NCBI RefSeq assembly: GCF_017745095.1
Contig: NZ_JAGHZZ010000001.1
Coordinates: forward strand, 248,001 to 312,000
Direction: 5' to 3'
DNA length: 64,000 nt
From: Sporocytophaga sp.
GTDB lineage: Bacteria; Bacteroidota; Bacteroidia; Cytophagales; Cytophagaceae
The notes under the pieces are model-generated. The model did no database searches and had not been told where the DNA came from. It worked only from the letters and a program-made list of their open reading frames with translations. The position numbers were made by a program, and so were the translations under genes. Shown here one piece after another: positions 8,439 through 17,353 of this stretch. Numbering within the stretch: the first letter of the stretch is position 1; each line of letters opens with the position of its first letter.

Positions 8439-8939
8439 ATGGTCGGAATTATAATGGGAAGTCAGTCAGACTTAAAAGTGATGTCGAAGGCTGCAGAAAT
8501 TCTGGATGAATTAAAAGTTCCTTATGAAGTAACAATTGTTTCAGCACATAGAACTCCTCATAGAATGGTTTCTTATGCTGAAAATGCAGTAGAAAGAGGA
8601 CTTAAAGTAATTATTGCCGGCGCTGGTGGTGCAGCACATCTTCCCGGAATGGTTGCATCCATTACTACACTTCCTGTTATCGGGGTTCCTGTGAAGTCTT
8701 CTAATTCTATAGATGGTTGGGATTCTGTTTTGTCTATTCTGCAAATGCCTGCGGGAGTTCCGGTTGCCACAGTAGCCCTTGATGGTGCGGTAAATGCAGG
8801 TATTCTGGCTGCCCAGATTATTGGTTCTCACGACCCTCAGATCGCTTCTAATCTGAAAAAGTATAAAACCTTTCTTAAAGAAAAAGTAGAAGAATCTGTG
8901 CAAAAGCTTGAGCAATCAGGCTATAAGAATCTGCTATAA
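8439..8939 (+). CDS. purE: N5-carboxyaminoimidazole ribonucleotide mutase
   Basis: Moves the carboxyl group of N5-CAIR to C4, giving CAIR, the step after PurK. At 166 residues it is a class I PurE. Motifs are VGIIMGSQSDLKVM (phosphate loop), VSAHRTPHRM with the catalytic His, IIAGAGGAAHLPGMVAS, VIGVPVKS and LDGAVNAGILAAQII. It lies 151 bp after purK, with a repeat and a hairpin element in the gap, so co-transcription is likely but not certain. Confidence 0.97.
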   Translation: MVGIIMGSQSDLKVMSKAAEILDELKVPYEVTIVSAHRTPHRMVSYAENAVERGLKVIIAGAGGAAHLPGMVASITTLPVIGVPVKSSNSIDGWDSVLSILQMPAGVPVATVALDGAVNAGILAAQIIGSHDPQIASNLKKYKTFLKEKVEESVQKLEQSGYKNLL

Positions 8940-8965
8940 TCTCAAATTAATCATTAGGAATAAAT

Positions 8966-9065
8966 TATCCTGTTAATCTTAAATCAATCGCTTTAGTAAA
9001 GACCAAGTGGTTGAATTAAATTGATAGATAAACTTCTAATGCCCTAATTCCGATTAAACTTTACC
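8966..9065 (+). repeat. Bipartite upstream element, copy C
   Basis: Half 1 is TATCCTGTTAATC (TCCTG at 8968) with AAATCAATC following. Half 2 is CTAATTCCGATTAAAC (TAATTCC at 9045). The spacing is 77 bp. Confidence 0.6.
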
Positions 9066-9107
9066 CTTAATTTACTTGTTTTCTTAAGAAAGGGGAGGAA
9101 AGAAGTC

Positions 9108-9557
9108 ATGCAAACGGATTATGTTACCGCATTAGTAGTCAATCAGTTGATTGAGACCTGTAATGCTAGAGAAGCAGATTATAAGAAAGCTGCTGATAGC
9201 ATTAAAGATCCTTACCTTGCAGATATATTAAATAAATTTGCGACAGAAAGCGGCAGGTTTTTTCTGGAGTTACTCCCATTTTCAGAAAGTAGAGATGAAA
9301 TGGAGGATGAAGAAATCACTATCCTAAATGTGAGATACAAAGGATGGATGGATGTGGCATCAGGAAATACACTGGTTGATAAGAAGGGTTTATTCGAGAA
9401 CTGTATTGATCGGGAAAGGTCTGCAATAGAGGTTTATGAAGCTGCATCAAGTGAGGAAATTCCTGAAAAACTGAGAGTTATAGTAATAAAACACAAGAGC
9501 GCATTTTTTAAAGCATGCTCTGATTTGAATAGCTTGATTAAAGAGCTTAAACTATGA
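9108..9557 (+). CDS. Ferritin-like PA2169/DUF2383-type helical protein
   Basis: A 149-residue all-helical protein without a signal peptide. The opening VTALVVNQLIETCNAREADYKKAADSI and the acidic helices later (DRERSAIEVYEAASSE) resemble the PA2169/DUF2383 family, predicted four-helix bundles of ferritin type. Biochemical function is not established for the family; stress-response and envelope roles have been suggested by context. It is preceded by repeat copy C and followed 66 bp later by the TerC-like gene on the same strand. Confidence 0.6.
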   Translation: MQTDYVTALVVNQLIETCNAREADYKKAADSIKDPYLADILNKFATESGRFFLELLPFSESRDEMEDEEITILNVRYKGWMDVASGNTLVDKKGLFENCIDRERSAIEVYEAASSEEIPEKLRVIVIKHKSAFFKACSDLNSLIKELKL

Positions 9558-9623
9558 TTTATTTGCAATAATCACTTTTTAACGGTTATTTGCGTTAAGG
9601 ATTATATTAAATTCTTATAAGAA

Positions 9624-10412
9624 ATGCTTGAACCATTCCTGACTGCCGAAGGCATCGTCAGTTTCCTAACGCTTTCAATTATGGAAGTCGTTTTGGGAAT
9701 TGATAACATTATCTTTATTTCCATTCTATCCGACAGACTCCCTGCCGAAGATCAAAAAAAAGGAAGACTAATTGGTCTTAGTCTTGCACTCATTATAAGA
9801 ATCTTTCTGCTGATGATTATTTCAATCATCGTTGGCTTTACAAAACCGGTAATTGAAGACTTTTACGGAATAGATATCAGCTTGAGAGATATCATTTTGT
9901 TTAGCGGAGGACTTTTCCTTATATATAAGAGTACTGCTGAAATACATGAAAAACTTGAAGGTGAGGAAGAAGATGCAGCTAAAACAAAGAAATTATCGCT
10001 TGTATCTGCTGTTATCCAGATAGTGCTTCTTGACATCGTATTTTCTTTTGATTCCATTCTGACGGCAATAGGATTAGTGAATAATCCTCATAGGGATTTG
10101 CCAATTATGATTGCGGCCATAATAGTTTCTATTGTAGTGATGCTGCTTTTTGCAAAAAGCATTAGCCACTTCATAAATACGCACCCAACAATTAAAATGC
10201 TTGCACTTACATTCCTATTGCTAATAGGAATTTTACTTGTGGCTGAAGCATTCCACTATCATGTGCCAAAAGGCTATATCTATTTCGCAATAGGATTCTC
10301 ATTAGGTGTTGAAATGCTTAATATGCGGGCAAAGAGAAAATCCAAGCCAGTAAAGCTTAGAAATAACCCGGATCTGGAAGAAGAGGAAGAGAAGCTGCAT
10401 AAAGAACACTGA
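9624..10412 (+). CDS. TerC family integral membrane protein
   Basis: A 262-residue protein with about seven hydrophobic helices. The two family hallmarks are present: IMEVVLGIDNIIFISIL near residue 20 and IVLLDIVFSFDSILTAIGL near residue 140, whose Asp/Asn residues are thought to bind a metal ion. Members have been linked to tellurite resistance and, in the Alx/MntP-like branch, to manganese efflux. The C-terminal tail is soluble and strongly acidic (DLEEEEEKLHKEH). A strong hairpin at 10441 ends the unit. Confidence 0.93.
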   Translation: MLEPFLTAEGIVSFLTLSIMEVVLGIDNIIFISILSDRLPAEDQKKGRLIGLSLALIIRIFLLMIISIIVGFTKPVIEDFYGIDISLRDIILFSGGLFLIYKSTAEIHEKLEGEEEDAAKTKKLSLVSAVIQIVLLDIVFSFDSILTAIGLVNNPHRDLPIMIAAIIVSIVVMLLFAKSISHFINTHPTIKMLALTFLLLIGILLVAEAFHYHVPKGYIYFAIGFSLGVEMLNMRAKRKSKPVKLRNNPDLEEEEEKLHKEH

Positions 10413-10440
10413 TATTTATTAAAATAATTTTAAGTTTGTA

Positions 10441-10478
10441 GTTCCTGCAAATGACCTTTAAAGGTATTTTGCAGGAAC
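10441..10478 (+). terminator. Hairpin after the TerC gene, probable terminator
   Basis: GTTCCTGCAAA (10441-10451) is exactly complementary to 10468-10478. The loop itself contains the palindrome ACCTTTAAAGGT. A T-rich tract follows. Confidence 0.75.
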
Positions 10479-10547
10479 TTGTATTTTGTATATTTAGGTA
10501 AGAATTAATAACCCTAACTGATCCTCCAGGATCCGAAAATAAAAGAA

Positions 10548-11417
10548 ATGGTAGCAATCCTCATTAATGAGTGCCTTAAGGTGAGCGTGAAAAGCTCGGG
10601 CGCTGAACTGATAAGTCTCAAAAAAACAATGGCAAACAAGGAATTCCTCTGGCAGGGAGATCCAGCATTCTGGGGAAGAAGGGCGCCGGTATTGTTTCCT
10701 ATCGTAGGAAGACTCGCAGGAAATAAATATCAGTCAGATGATGAGGTATATGAATTACCTCAGCATGGTTTTGCAAGAGATATGCATTTTGACCTGGTAG
10801 ATCAGCAAGATCAATCTCTTACTTATAAGCTTTCTAGTTCAGAAGAAACGTTGAAGCTTTATCCATATAACTTTGAATTGACCATTGAGTACAAGCTTCA
10901 GAAAAGCAAGCTGATCGTTTCTTATGAAGTAAAAAATACAGATGATAAAACTATCTATTTCTCAATAGGAGCTCACCCTGCATTGCGTTGCCCAATAGAG
11001 CAGGGAGAAGAATTTACGGATTACTATCTTGAGTTTGAAAAGAAAGAAACAGTCAACAGGTATTTATTAACAGATGGTTTGCTTAACGGAAAGTCCGAAC
11101 CTGTCTTGAATAATGAAAACATTCTGCCTCTTTCAGTAGATCTGTTTACAGGAAAAGACGCAATCATTTTCAAGGATTTAAAATCAAGTGTGGTAAGCCT
11201 TAAGAGCAAAAAGTCATCTCATAAAATAACCATGGACTTTGCTGGATTTCCTTATCTGGGAGTCTGGACTAAACCAGGTCCGTTTATTTGTCTGGAGCCT
11301 TGGTTTGGAGTTGCAGATCAAATCGGATTTGAAGGTCAGTTCAAAGACAAGGAAGCTATGAGATCTCTTGTAAAGGGCAAAACATTCAAATGTGAATATT
11401 CAATAGATGTGCAATAA
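10548..11417 (+). CDS. Aldose 1-epimerase family protein (LacX-like)
   Basis: A 289-residue soluble sugar mutarotase-like protein. The catalytic residues expected for the galactose-mutarotase fold are visible: His in LPQHGFARD (about residue 74), His in SIGAHPALRCP (about residue 147) and Glu in CLEPWFGVAD (about residue 250). WGRRAPVLFPIVGRL is typical of the LacX/YeaD-like branch rather than classical GalM. The substrate is not predictable from the sequence. It ends in a bidirectional terminator shared with the MoxR-type gene. Confidence 0.9.
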   Translation: MVAILINECLKVSVKSSGAELISLKKTMANKEFLWQGDPAFWGRRAPVLFPIVGRLAGNKYQSDDEVYELPQHGFARDMHFDLVDQQDQSLTYKLSSSEETLKLYPYNFELTIEYKLQKSKLIVSYEVKNTDDKTIYFSIGAHPALRCPIEQGEEFTDYYLEFEKKETVNRYLLTDGLLNGKSEPVLNNENILPLSVDLFTGKDAIIFKDLKSSVVSLKSKKSSHKITMDFAGFPYLGVWTKPGPFICLEPWFGVADQIGFEGQFKDKEAMRSLVKGKTFKCEYSIDVQ

Positions 11418-11425
11418 GTTGAAAC

Positions 11426-11456
11426 CTAAAAGCTGAAAGTTTAAAGTCAATGAAAG
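11426..11456 (+). repeat. AAAGCNN heptad repeat, copy 4 (degenerate)
   Basis: Units AAAGCTG, AAAGTTT and AAAGTCA begin about 10 bp after the stop of the epimerase gene. Confidence 0.55.
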
Positions 11457-11490
11457 TTAATTTGGTGTAATTGAACTTTGGATTTGATGC

Positions 11491-11545
11491 AAAAAAATTG
11501 GCCTCTGGTGATGATAAAAATCATTTTCAGAGGCCAATACTTTTT
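11491..11545. terminator. Bidirectional terminator
   Basis: ATTGGCCTCTG (11497-11507) is exactly complementary to 11528-11538. A7 lies on the left and T5 on the right, so it works for both convergent units. Confidence 0.9.
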
Positions 11546-11559
11546 AAGATTTGTGCTAG

Positions 11560-13071
11560 TTAATTTCTTCCAAATCCATAATCAGTTTCATCTGCATCAG
11601 GATCAGGACCGAGGTTAAACATGGTACTCATTAGATCTTTGAATTGTATCCCTTCATCCAGTTTTTGCTTACTTATCTGACTTGTTTCAGCAAGTCCGTG
11701 TAGAACCAGCTCCATCTGTAAAGTGAGATCTTCCTTACTAAGCCCGGGTTGATAATGTAAAACAGTCTCCTTTAATCCGGGAATGCTTTCTAAAGATTTC
11801 TGATATTCCAGATTTGACATGTTTTGGACCAGGTCTATATAGTTACCGTCGCTAAACCAGTCTGTAATCTTTTTATAAGGATTGTCTTTTTTAGATTTTT
11901 TAATCTTTTCCGGAGAAGGATAGATTTTTTCAAATGCCTTTCTTACTGTTTTTCCAACAAGAAAAAATGCCACATTAGAAATCCCTTCGAGTTCACCTTC
12001 ATAAACCAATTCAACTTTTCCGGTGATGGAAGGGATTGTTCCGAAAAGGTCACTGATTCTACCTGAAGTATTGTTTTCCCCATTTATCAGCATACGCCTT
12101 TCTGCTGTGCTATACAAGTTTTCAAGTGCAGAAATAGTAAGCCTTGCAGAAACACCACTTTTCTGATCAATGTATTCGCTTGCCCTAGCTTCAAAAGATA
12201 CATTTTCAAGTAGGTCTTTTAGTAGCTCCGGCATTTTTATGCACTCTTTCTGAAACTGTGTCAATTTCGCCTCCTGCATAGTTATCTGTTTAGAAATCTC
12301 AGGAGATTTAGGATAGTGCGTCAATATCTGGCTATCTATCCTGTCTTTTAATGGTGTAACAATCGAACCTCTATTGGTATAGTCTTCAGGGTTTGCAGTG
12401 AACACAAATTGAATATCCAGAGGCAAACGAAGTTTAAAGCCTCTTATCTGAATATCACCTTCCTGAAGAATATTAAATAAAGCAACCTGAATCCTTGCTT
12501 GTAAGTCAGGAAGTTCATTGATGACAAAGATGCTCCTATGAGATCTCGGTATAAGGCCAAAGTGAATTACTCTCTCATCTGCGTAAGTGAGTTTTAATGA
12601 AGCGGCTTTAATTGGGTCAAGATCCCCAATCAGATCAGATACAGAAACATCAGGAGTAGCAAGTTTTTCAGTATATCTCTCTGAACGATGTACCCACGAA
12701 ATCGGAGTGTTATCACCTTTTTCATCGATAACATCTTTAGCATATCGAGTTAAAGGGTTCAATGGGTCATCATTGGCCTCGCTGAACGCTACAATTGGCA
12801 TGTATTCATCAAGGAGATTCGTCATCAAACGGGCAATTTTAGTTTTTGCCTGTCCTCTTAATCCAAGAAGTATGATGTTGTGTCTCGAAAGAATTGCAGT
12901 TTGTAATTGAGGAATTACAGTTTCCTCATATCCTTTAATTTCCCCGAACAGGTTTTTCTTTTCCCTGAGTGCCCGGACCAGGTTTTCCCGCATTTCTTCC
13001 TTTACACTTCTTGAAGTATACCCGGAAGCTTTCAGCTGTCCGAGTGTTTTTATCTGACTGTTAGGATTCAT
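11560..13071 (-). CDS. MoxR/ChlI-type AAA+ ATPase
   Basis: A 503-residue AAA+ protein related to magnesium chelatase subunit I and MoxR. Walker A is GLRGQAKT (residues 70-77); Ala before the Lys is normal in MoxR-like proteins. The Walker B position reads IFVINELPDL (181-190), with Asn in place of the usual first Asp, and sensor 1 is VFTANPEDYTNRG. Such proteins act as chaperone-like motors together with a von Willebrand A protein, which is encoded 14 bp upstream in the same operon. No chlorophyll or cobalamin chelatase genes are nearby, so a metal-insertion role should not be assumed. Confidence 0.9.
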   Translation of the reverse strand: MNPNSQIKTLGQLKASGYTSRSVKEEMRENLVRALREKKNLFGEIKGYEETVIPQLQTAILSRHNIILLGLRGQAKTKIARLMTNLLDEYMPIVAFSEANDDPLNPLTRYAKDVIDEKGDNTPISWVHRSERYTEKLATPDVSVSDLIGDLDPIKAASLKLTYADERVIHFGLIPRSHRSIFVINELPDLQARIQVALFNILQEGDIQIRGFKLRLPLDIQFVFTANPEDYTNRGSIVTPLKDRIDSQILTHYPKSPEISKQITMQEAKLTQFQKECIKMPELLKDLLENVSFEARASEYIDQKSGVSARLTISALENLYSTAERRMLINGENNTSGRISDLFGTIPSITGKVELVYEGELEGISNVAFFLVGKTVRKAFEKIYPSPEKIKKSKKDNPYKKITDWFSDGNYIDLVQNMSNLEYQKSLESIPGLKETVLHYQPGLSKEDLTLQMELVLHGLAETSQISKQKLDEGIQFKDLMSTMFNLGPDPDADETDYGFGRN

Positions 13072-13085
13072 GGTTTAAGAGGTGA

Positions 13086-14186
13086 TTATCTCACTGTTTT
13101 TTTTCTGTTTCTAATAAAATCTTCAAAGATATATTCTCCAAGTCCGGTAAGTGAGCTGTAAAAGGCACGTCCGTTGTTTGTCTTGGTAAACTCCTGGACA
13201 AACTGTTGAAGATATGGATCTTTCGCAATCATAAAGGTAGTTATAGGAATATTTAGTCTCCTGCACTGGCCCGCCATTTCAAGTGTCTTATTCACTACCT
13301 TTCTGTCCAAACCGAAACTGTTTTTATAATATTTTGTTCCTACCTTCAAACAGGTGGGCTTACCATCCGTGATCATAAAGATCTGTTTGTTATTGGTTTT
13401 TCTCCTTCTGAGAATGTCCATCGCAAGTTCTAATCCAGCATAAGTATTGGTGTGGTATGGGCCGACCTCAAGGTAAGGAAGATCTTTGATTTCAACCGGC
13501 CATGCATCGTTACCAAATACAATAATATCAAGCGTGTCCTTTGGATATTTTACTTTCACAAGTTCAGCCAAAGCCATGGCTACTTTTTTAGCAGGAGTAA
13601 TTCTATCCTCTCCATATAATATCATGGAGTGGGAAATGTCTATCATCAGGACCGTGCTGGTCTGAGACTTATGTTCTTTTTCCTGAACCTGAAGATCCTC
13701 ATGGGTAAGCTTGAATTCCTCAATTCCATGATTAATCTGAGCAGTATGAAGTGAGTCCGTAATATTGATTGAATCGAGAGCATCTCCAAATTGGTATGGT
13801 CTGATGTCTGCGCTCGGCTCATCTCCCAATCCGGTTTTTGAAGTATTATGATTCCCTTTCTGATTCTTCTTAAGTTTTCCGAATATTTCTTCCAGGGCAT
13901 TTCTTCTTATAACTTGCTCAGATTTGCCGGTAAGTTTAAAAGTTCCCTTTTCGGAACTTTCTTCTTTGATAAAGCCCTTGTCGTTCAGTTCACGGATAAA
14001 ATCTCCCATTCCATAACTGTCATCCGTTAATCCATGTTGACGGTCAAGGTCATTCATCCAGTTAAGTGCTTCGGAAACGTCTCCTGAGGTATAATTCAGC
14101 AATTGGAAAAAAACCTTTGATAGGTTTTCAAACCCTGAATCTCCCTTAGGTGGAGGTGTAAATTTTGAAAATCTTAATCCCTTCAT
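13086..14186 (-). CDS. Von Willebrand factor A domain protein, partner of the MoxR-type ATPase
   Basis: A 366-residue cytoplasmic protein. The C-terminal half is a vWA domain with a complete MIDAS: DISHS at residues 183-187, a Thr-containing loop around YHTNTYAG, and ITDGKPT. The N-terminal 170 residues are helical and charged, without a signal peptide or membrane helix. It is the first gene of a two-gene operon with the ATPase, the arrangement of MoxR-vWA chaperone pairs. No promoter motif is evident in the 200 bp upstream. Confidence 0.9.
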   Translation of the reverse strand: MKGLRFSKFTPPPKGDSGFENLSKVFFQLLNYTSGDVSEALNWMNDLDRQHGLTDDSYGMGDFIRELNDKGFIKEESSEKGTFKLTGKSEQVIRRNALEEIFGKLKKNQKGNHNTSKTGLGDEPSADIRPYQFGDALDSINITDSLHTAQINHGIEEFKLTHEDLQVQEKEHKSQTSTVLMIDISHSMILYGEDRITPAKKVAMALAELVKVKYPKDTLDIIVFGNDAWPVEIKDLPYLEVGPYHTNTYAGLELAMDILRRRKTNNKQIFMITDGKPTCLKVGTKYYKNSFGLDRKVVNKTLEMAGQCRRLNIPITTFMIAKDPYLQQFVQEFTKTNNGRAFYSSLTGLGEYIFEDFIRNRKKTVR

Positions 14187-14455
14187 TTGGAGTTATTCTA
14201 GTTAACCTTTAAACATGGGTGGAAAAGTAAAAGTTTTTATGAACGAGAGCCCCATTAATTTAGAATAATTTTACCCAAATTCAAAGTTTTGAGAGCTCCT
14301 TGGAAAATAACTGCCATAGCTATTTCAATGTGATTTTAATGTTTTGAGTGTTTTTTGAAACTGTATTTTTTTTAATGAATATTTTATGTAATTTACTAAA
14401 ATATAGATAGTTTACTGGATATGTTTTTGTGAGCAATTGTCTTGAAACCGTATAT
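14187..14455. other. Non-coding divergent region before the leu operon
   Basis: An AT-rich spacer between the divergent vWA gene and the leu control region, with no ORF or clear motif. It must hold the vWA promoter. Confidence 0.6.
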
Positions 14456-14486
14456 ATATGCATTTTTTAAGTTAAAAAATGACATA
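14456..14486. promoter_or_regulatory. Palindrome upstream of the leu promoter, candidate operator
   Basis: CATTTTTTAA and TTAAAAAATG (14461-14481) flank a single central G. The arms extend outward as ATATG/CATAT with one bulged base. It ends 17 bp before the -7 element and may be an operator or only AT-rich symmetry. Confidence 0.4.
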
Positions 14487-14503
14487 TTGCTGATGATATT
14501 TAG

Positions 14504-14511
14504 TAAATTTG
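14504..14511 (+). promoter_or_regulatory. Candidate -7 element of the leu operon
   Basis: TAAATTTG is an exact match to the Bacteroidota -7 consensus TAnnTTTG, with no well-spaced TTG at -33. It predicts a transcript start near 14518, about 55 nt before the leader peptide. Confidence 0.5.
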
Positions 14512-14572
14512 TAAGTATTATCGCATAAAAAAGTGGAATTGTGGCGAACTGTTAAGTGTTACAAGATTGAAA

Positions 14573-14641
14573 ATGTTTAAGTCATTTAATATATTATTTA
14601 AAACCCTCCTGCTGCTGAAAGTCAAATTTTCAGTTGGGTGA
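14573..14641 (+). CDS. leuL: Leucine leader peptide of the leu operon
   Basis: A 22-residue ORF starting at ATG 14573 and ending at TGA 14639-14641. Its centre reads NILFKTLLLLKVK. Codons 12-15 are CTC CTG CTG CTG, so four leucines are read in a row, with further Ile, Leu and Val codons close by. It ends 23 bp before a terminator hairpin and 90 bp before leuA. The stop codon lies inside the strand that could form the antiterminator. This is the classical layout of a ribosome-mediated attenuator sensing charged leucyl-tRNA. The ORF is too short for routine gene calling. Confidence 0.8.
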   Translation: MFKSFNILFKTLLLLKVKFSVG

Positions 14642-14693
14642 GGCATTTAAACGAATAAAAAAGGCCATTCTCAACAATTGAGGATGGCTTTTT
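14615..14693 (+). promoter_or_regulatory. Leucine transcription attenuator
   Basis: Pause hairpin: CTGAAA (14615-14620) with TTTCAG (14628-14633). Antiterminator: 14633-14644 (GTTGGGTGAGGC) with 14664-14675 (GCCATTCTCAAC), 10 of 12 positions pairing if G-U pairs are counted. Terminator: 14664-14673 with 14679-14688, ten pairs including one G-U, 5-nt loop, then T5 (14689-14693). The antiterminator and terminator share 14664-14673 and exclude each other. A ribosome stalled on the Leu codons would cover the pause hairpin and leave the antiterminator free; one reaching the stop codon would block it. Confidence 0.78.
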
Positions 14694-14730
14694 CATTAAA
14701 AATATACGTCTGTAGAGAAAACAAAAAGTT

Positions 14731-15879
14731 ATGGCTAAAAGAGTTTATATTTTTGACACAACACTTCGTGATGGAGAGCAGGTGCCAGGCTGCCAGTTGA
14801 ATACTGAAGAAAAGATCAGGGTTGCCAAAGCATTGGAAGAACTTGGTGTTGATGTTATCGAAGCAGGGTTTCCGATTTCAAGCCCTGGGGATTTTAACTC
14901 CGTTGTTGAAATCAGTAAGGCAGTAAAAGAACCGATCGTCTGTGCGCTCACCAGAGCAAAAGAAATGGATATCGATAGTGCAGCTGAAGCCCTGAGATTT
15001 GCCAAAAGAAAACGTATTCATACAGGTATCGGAAGCTCTGATATGCACATTCAGTATAAACTGAGAACAACGAGAGAAAAAGTTATCGAACAAGGGGTTG
15101 CCGCAGTTAAGTATGCACGCAAATTTGTTGATGACGTTGAGTTTTTCTGCGAAGATGCTGGACGTGCTGATGTTGTTTTCCTTGCACAGATGGTTGAAGC
15201 AGTTATCGCCGCGGGTGCTACAGTTGTTAATATTCCTGATACTACCGGATATACTTTGCCATGGCAATTCGGTGAGCGTATCAAGTATCTTATGGACAAT
15301 GTTAAAAACGTAGATAAAGCTATCATATCTGCGCATTGCCACAATGACCTTGGTCTAGCCACGGCAAATGCTATTGCAGCTATTGCAAATGGCGCCAGAC
15401 AGGTAGAATGTACCATCAACGGTATCGGAGAAAGGGCAGGAAATACTTCTCTTGAAGAAGTGGCGATGATTATTAAAAGCCATCCTTCTCTTGGAATTGA
15501 GACAGGTATCAATACTAAAAAATTAGTTCCAACCAGTGATCTTGTATCTTCTTTAATGAGAATGCCGGTTCAGGCGAACAAAGCTATCGTTGGTAAAAAC
15601 GCTTTTGCGCACTCATCAGGTATTCACCAGGATGGTTTCCTTAAGCATAGGGAGAACTACGAAATCATAGACCCTTCTGATGTTGGAGCTGATGCATCAT
15701 CTATCGTTCTTACTGCAAGAAGTGGAAGAGCAGCATTAAGCCACCGTCTTACTACTATTGGCTACCAGCTTTCAAAAGAACAATTGGATCAGGTTTACAA
15801 GAAATTCCTTGATATGGCTGATCAGAGAAAGCAGATTGAGGATGCCGATTTGAATGAATTAATGGCGCCTTACTGCTAA
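14731..15879 (+). CDS. leuA: 2-isopropylmalate synthase, short form
   Basis: First committed step of leucine synthesis: 2-ketoisovalerate plus acetyl-CoA gives 2-isopropylmalate. Catalytic TIM-barrel motifs are [15 protein letters not shown] (metal and substrate Arg/Asp), [37 protein letters not shown] (metal His residues) and [13 protein letters not shown]. At 382 residues it ends soon after the linker ([12 protein letters not shown]) and lacks the roughly 120-residue C-terminal domain that binds leucine for feedback inhibition in longer LeuA proteins. Control by the upstream attenuator may matter more as a result. A homocitrate- or citramalate-synthase-like specificity is possible in principle, but the leuCDB context makes leuA by far the best call. 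Confidence 0.95.
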   Translation: MAKRVYIFDTTLRDGEQVPGCQLNTEEKIRVAKALEELGVDVIEAGFPISSPGDFNSVVEISKAVKEPIVCALTRAKEMDIDSAAEALRFAKRKRIHTGIGSSDMHIQYKLRTTREKVIEQGVAAVKYARKFVDDVEFFCEDAGRADVVFLAQMVEAVIAAGATVVNIPDTTGYTLPWQFGERIKYLMDNVKNVDKAIISAHCHNDLGLATANAIAAIANGARQVECTINGIGERAGNTSLEEVAMIIKSHPSLGIETGINTKKLVPTSDLVSSLMRMPVQANKAIVGKNAFAHSSGIHQDGFLKHRENYEIIDPSDVGADASSIVLTARSGRAALSHRLTTIGYQLSKEQLDQVYKKFLDMADQRKQIEDADLNELMAPYC

Positions 15880-15942
15880 TAATCCTTAGTTAAAGAAATC
15901 AATAAAAAGTTTAGAGTATAAAAATTTTAAAACCCTATTACC

Positions 15943-17349
15943 TTGGCTGCTAAAACTTTATTTGACAAAGTCTGGGATGCACACGTGGTAACCGAAATAA
16001 AAGGTGGCCCTAGTGTATTGTACATCGATAAACATCTTGTTCACGAAGTGACAAGTCCTCAGGCTTTTGCAGGTCTTGAGAAAAGAGGTATCTCTCTTTT
16101 CAGATTACAAAATACCCTTGCTACTGCTGACCATAACGTTCCTACAAAAGATCAGCACTTACCTATAAAAGAAGCTTTATCAAGACAGCAAGTAGAAAAG
16201 CTGTCTGAAAACTGCAATAAATTTGGCGTTACGCTTTATGGTTTAGGTCATCCTTACCAAGGTATTGTTCACGTGATTGGTCCTGAATTGGGTGTAACAC
16301 TTCCCGGAATGACTATGGTATGTGGAGATAGTCATACTTCTACGCATGGTGCTTTTGGCTCAATTGCATTTGGTATCGGAACAAGTGAAGTAGAACAGGT
16401 GATGGCAACACAATGCCTGATGCAAAGCAAACCTAAAACCATGAAAATTGAGATCAATGGTAAATTAGGAAAAGGCGTTGTTTCAAAAGACATCATTCTT
16501 TATATCATCTCTAAAATCAGTGCAGCTGGCGGAACCGGATATTTTGTAGAATTTGCTGGATCTGCAATCAGATCTCTTTCTATGGAGGCAAGAATGACCA
16601 TCTGTAACATGAGCATCGAAATGGGTGCAAGAGGTGGAATGATTGCTCCTGATGAAACTACTTTTGAATATATCAAAGGCCGTGAATTTGCTCCGAAAGG
16701 TGCTAAGTTTGATGAAGCTGTTGCTTACTGGAAGACTTTGTTCTCTGACGAAGATGCAAAATTCGATCAGGTATTAACATACAAGGCTGAAGATATTGAG
16801 CCAATGATTACATACGGAACAAATCCGGGAATGGGAATCAAAGTAAGTGGACATATTCCTGCTGAAACAGAAATCGATGCAGCAAGCAGACTTTCATTTA
16901 AGAAATCTCTTGAATACATGGATTTTCAACCAGGTGCAAGTCTTATCGGAAAACAGGTAAATTATGTTTTCATAGGAAGCTGTACCAATTCAAGAATCGA
17001 AGATTTGCGAATGGTAGCGGAATTTGTGAAAGGAAAGAAAAAAGCTGCAAATATTAATGCATACGTAATACCAGGCTCTAAGCAGGTTGAGAAACAAGCT
17101 ATAGCAGAAGGTATAGATAAAGTATTGGCAGAAGCAGGTTTTGAGTTAAGAGAACCAGGATGTTCTGCATGTCTTGGAATGAATGAAGATAAAGTGCCGA
17201 AAGGAGAATACTGTGTGTCTACTTCAAACAGAAACTTTGAAGGCCGTCAGGGACCAGGCGCACGTACATTGCTGGCTAGCCCATTAACTGCAGCAGCAGT
17301 AGCGGTGAGCGGTAAAATTGTTGATGTTCGTGACTTTAATCTGAATTAA
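15943..17349 (+). CDS. leuC: 3-isopropylmalate dehydratase large subunit
   Basis: Isomerises 2- to 3-isopropylmalate with LeuD. At 468 residues it has the usual length. The 4Fe-4S ligands are in [13 protein letters not shown] and GCSACLGMN. Other motifs are [14 protein letters not shown] and [16 protein letters not shown]. The start is TTG at 15943, giving the normal LeuC N-terminus ([16 protein letters not shown]); no ATG is available nearby in frame. It follows leuA by 63 bp. Confidence 0.97.
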   Translation: MAAKTLFDKVWDAHVVTEIKGGPSVLYIDKHLVHEVTSPQAFAGLEKRGISLFRLQNTLATADHNVPTKDQHLPIKEALSRQQVEKLSENCNKFGVTLYGLGHPYQGIVHVIGPELGVTLPGMTMVCGDSHTSTHGAFGSIAFGIGTSEVEQVMATQCLMQSKPKTMKIEINGKLGKGVVSKDIILYIISKISAAGGTGYFVEFAGSAIRSLSMEARMTICNMSIEMGARGGMIAPDETTFEYIKGREFAPKGAKFDEAVAYWKTLFSDEDAKFDQVLTYKAEDIEPMITYGTNPGMGIKVSGHIPAETEIDAASRLSFKKSLEYMDFQPGASLIGKQVNYVFIGSCTNSRIEDLRMVAEFVKGKKKAANINAYVIPGSKQVEKQAIAEGIDKVLAEAGFELREPGCSACLGMNEDKVPKGEYCVSTSNRNFEGRQGPGARTLLASPLTAAAVAVSGKIVDVRDFNLN

Positions 17350-17353
17350 TTCC

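Noticed and set aside
11560-13071. Defective Walker A (Ala for Gly) in the ATPase
   Set aside because: GxxGxAKT is the normal form in MoxR-type ATPases, so this is not evidence of an inactive enzyme.
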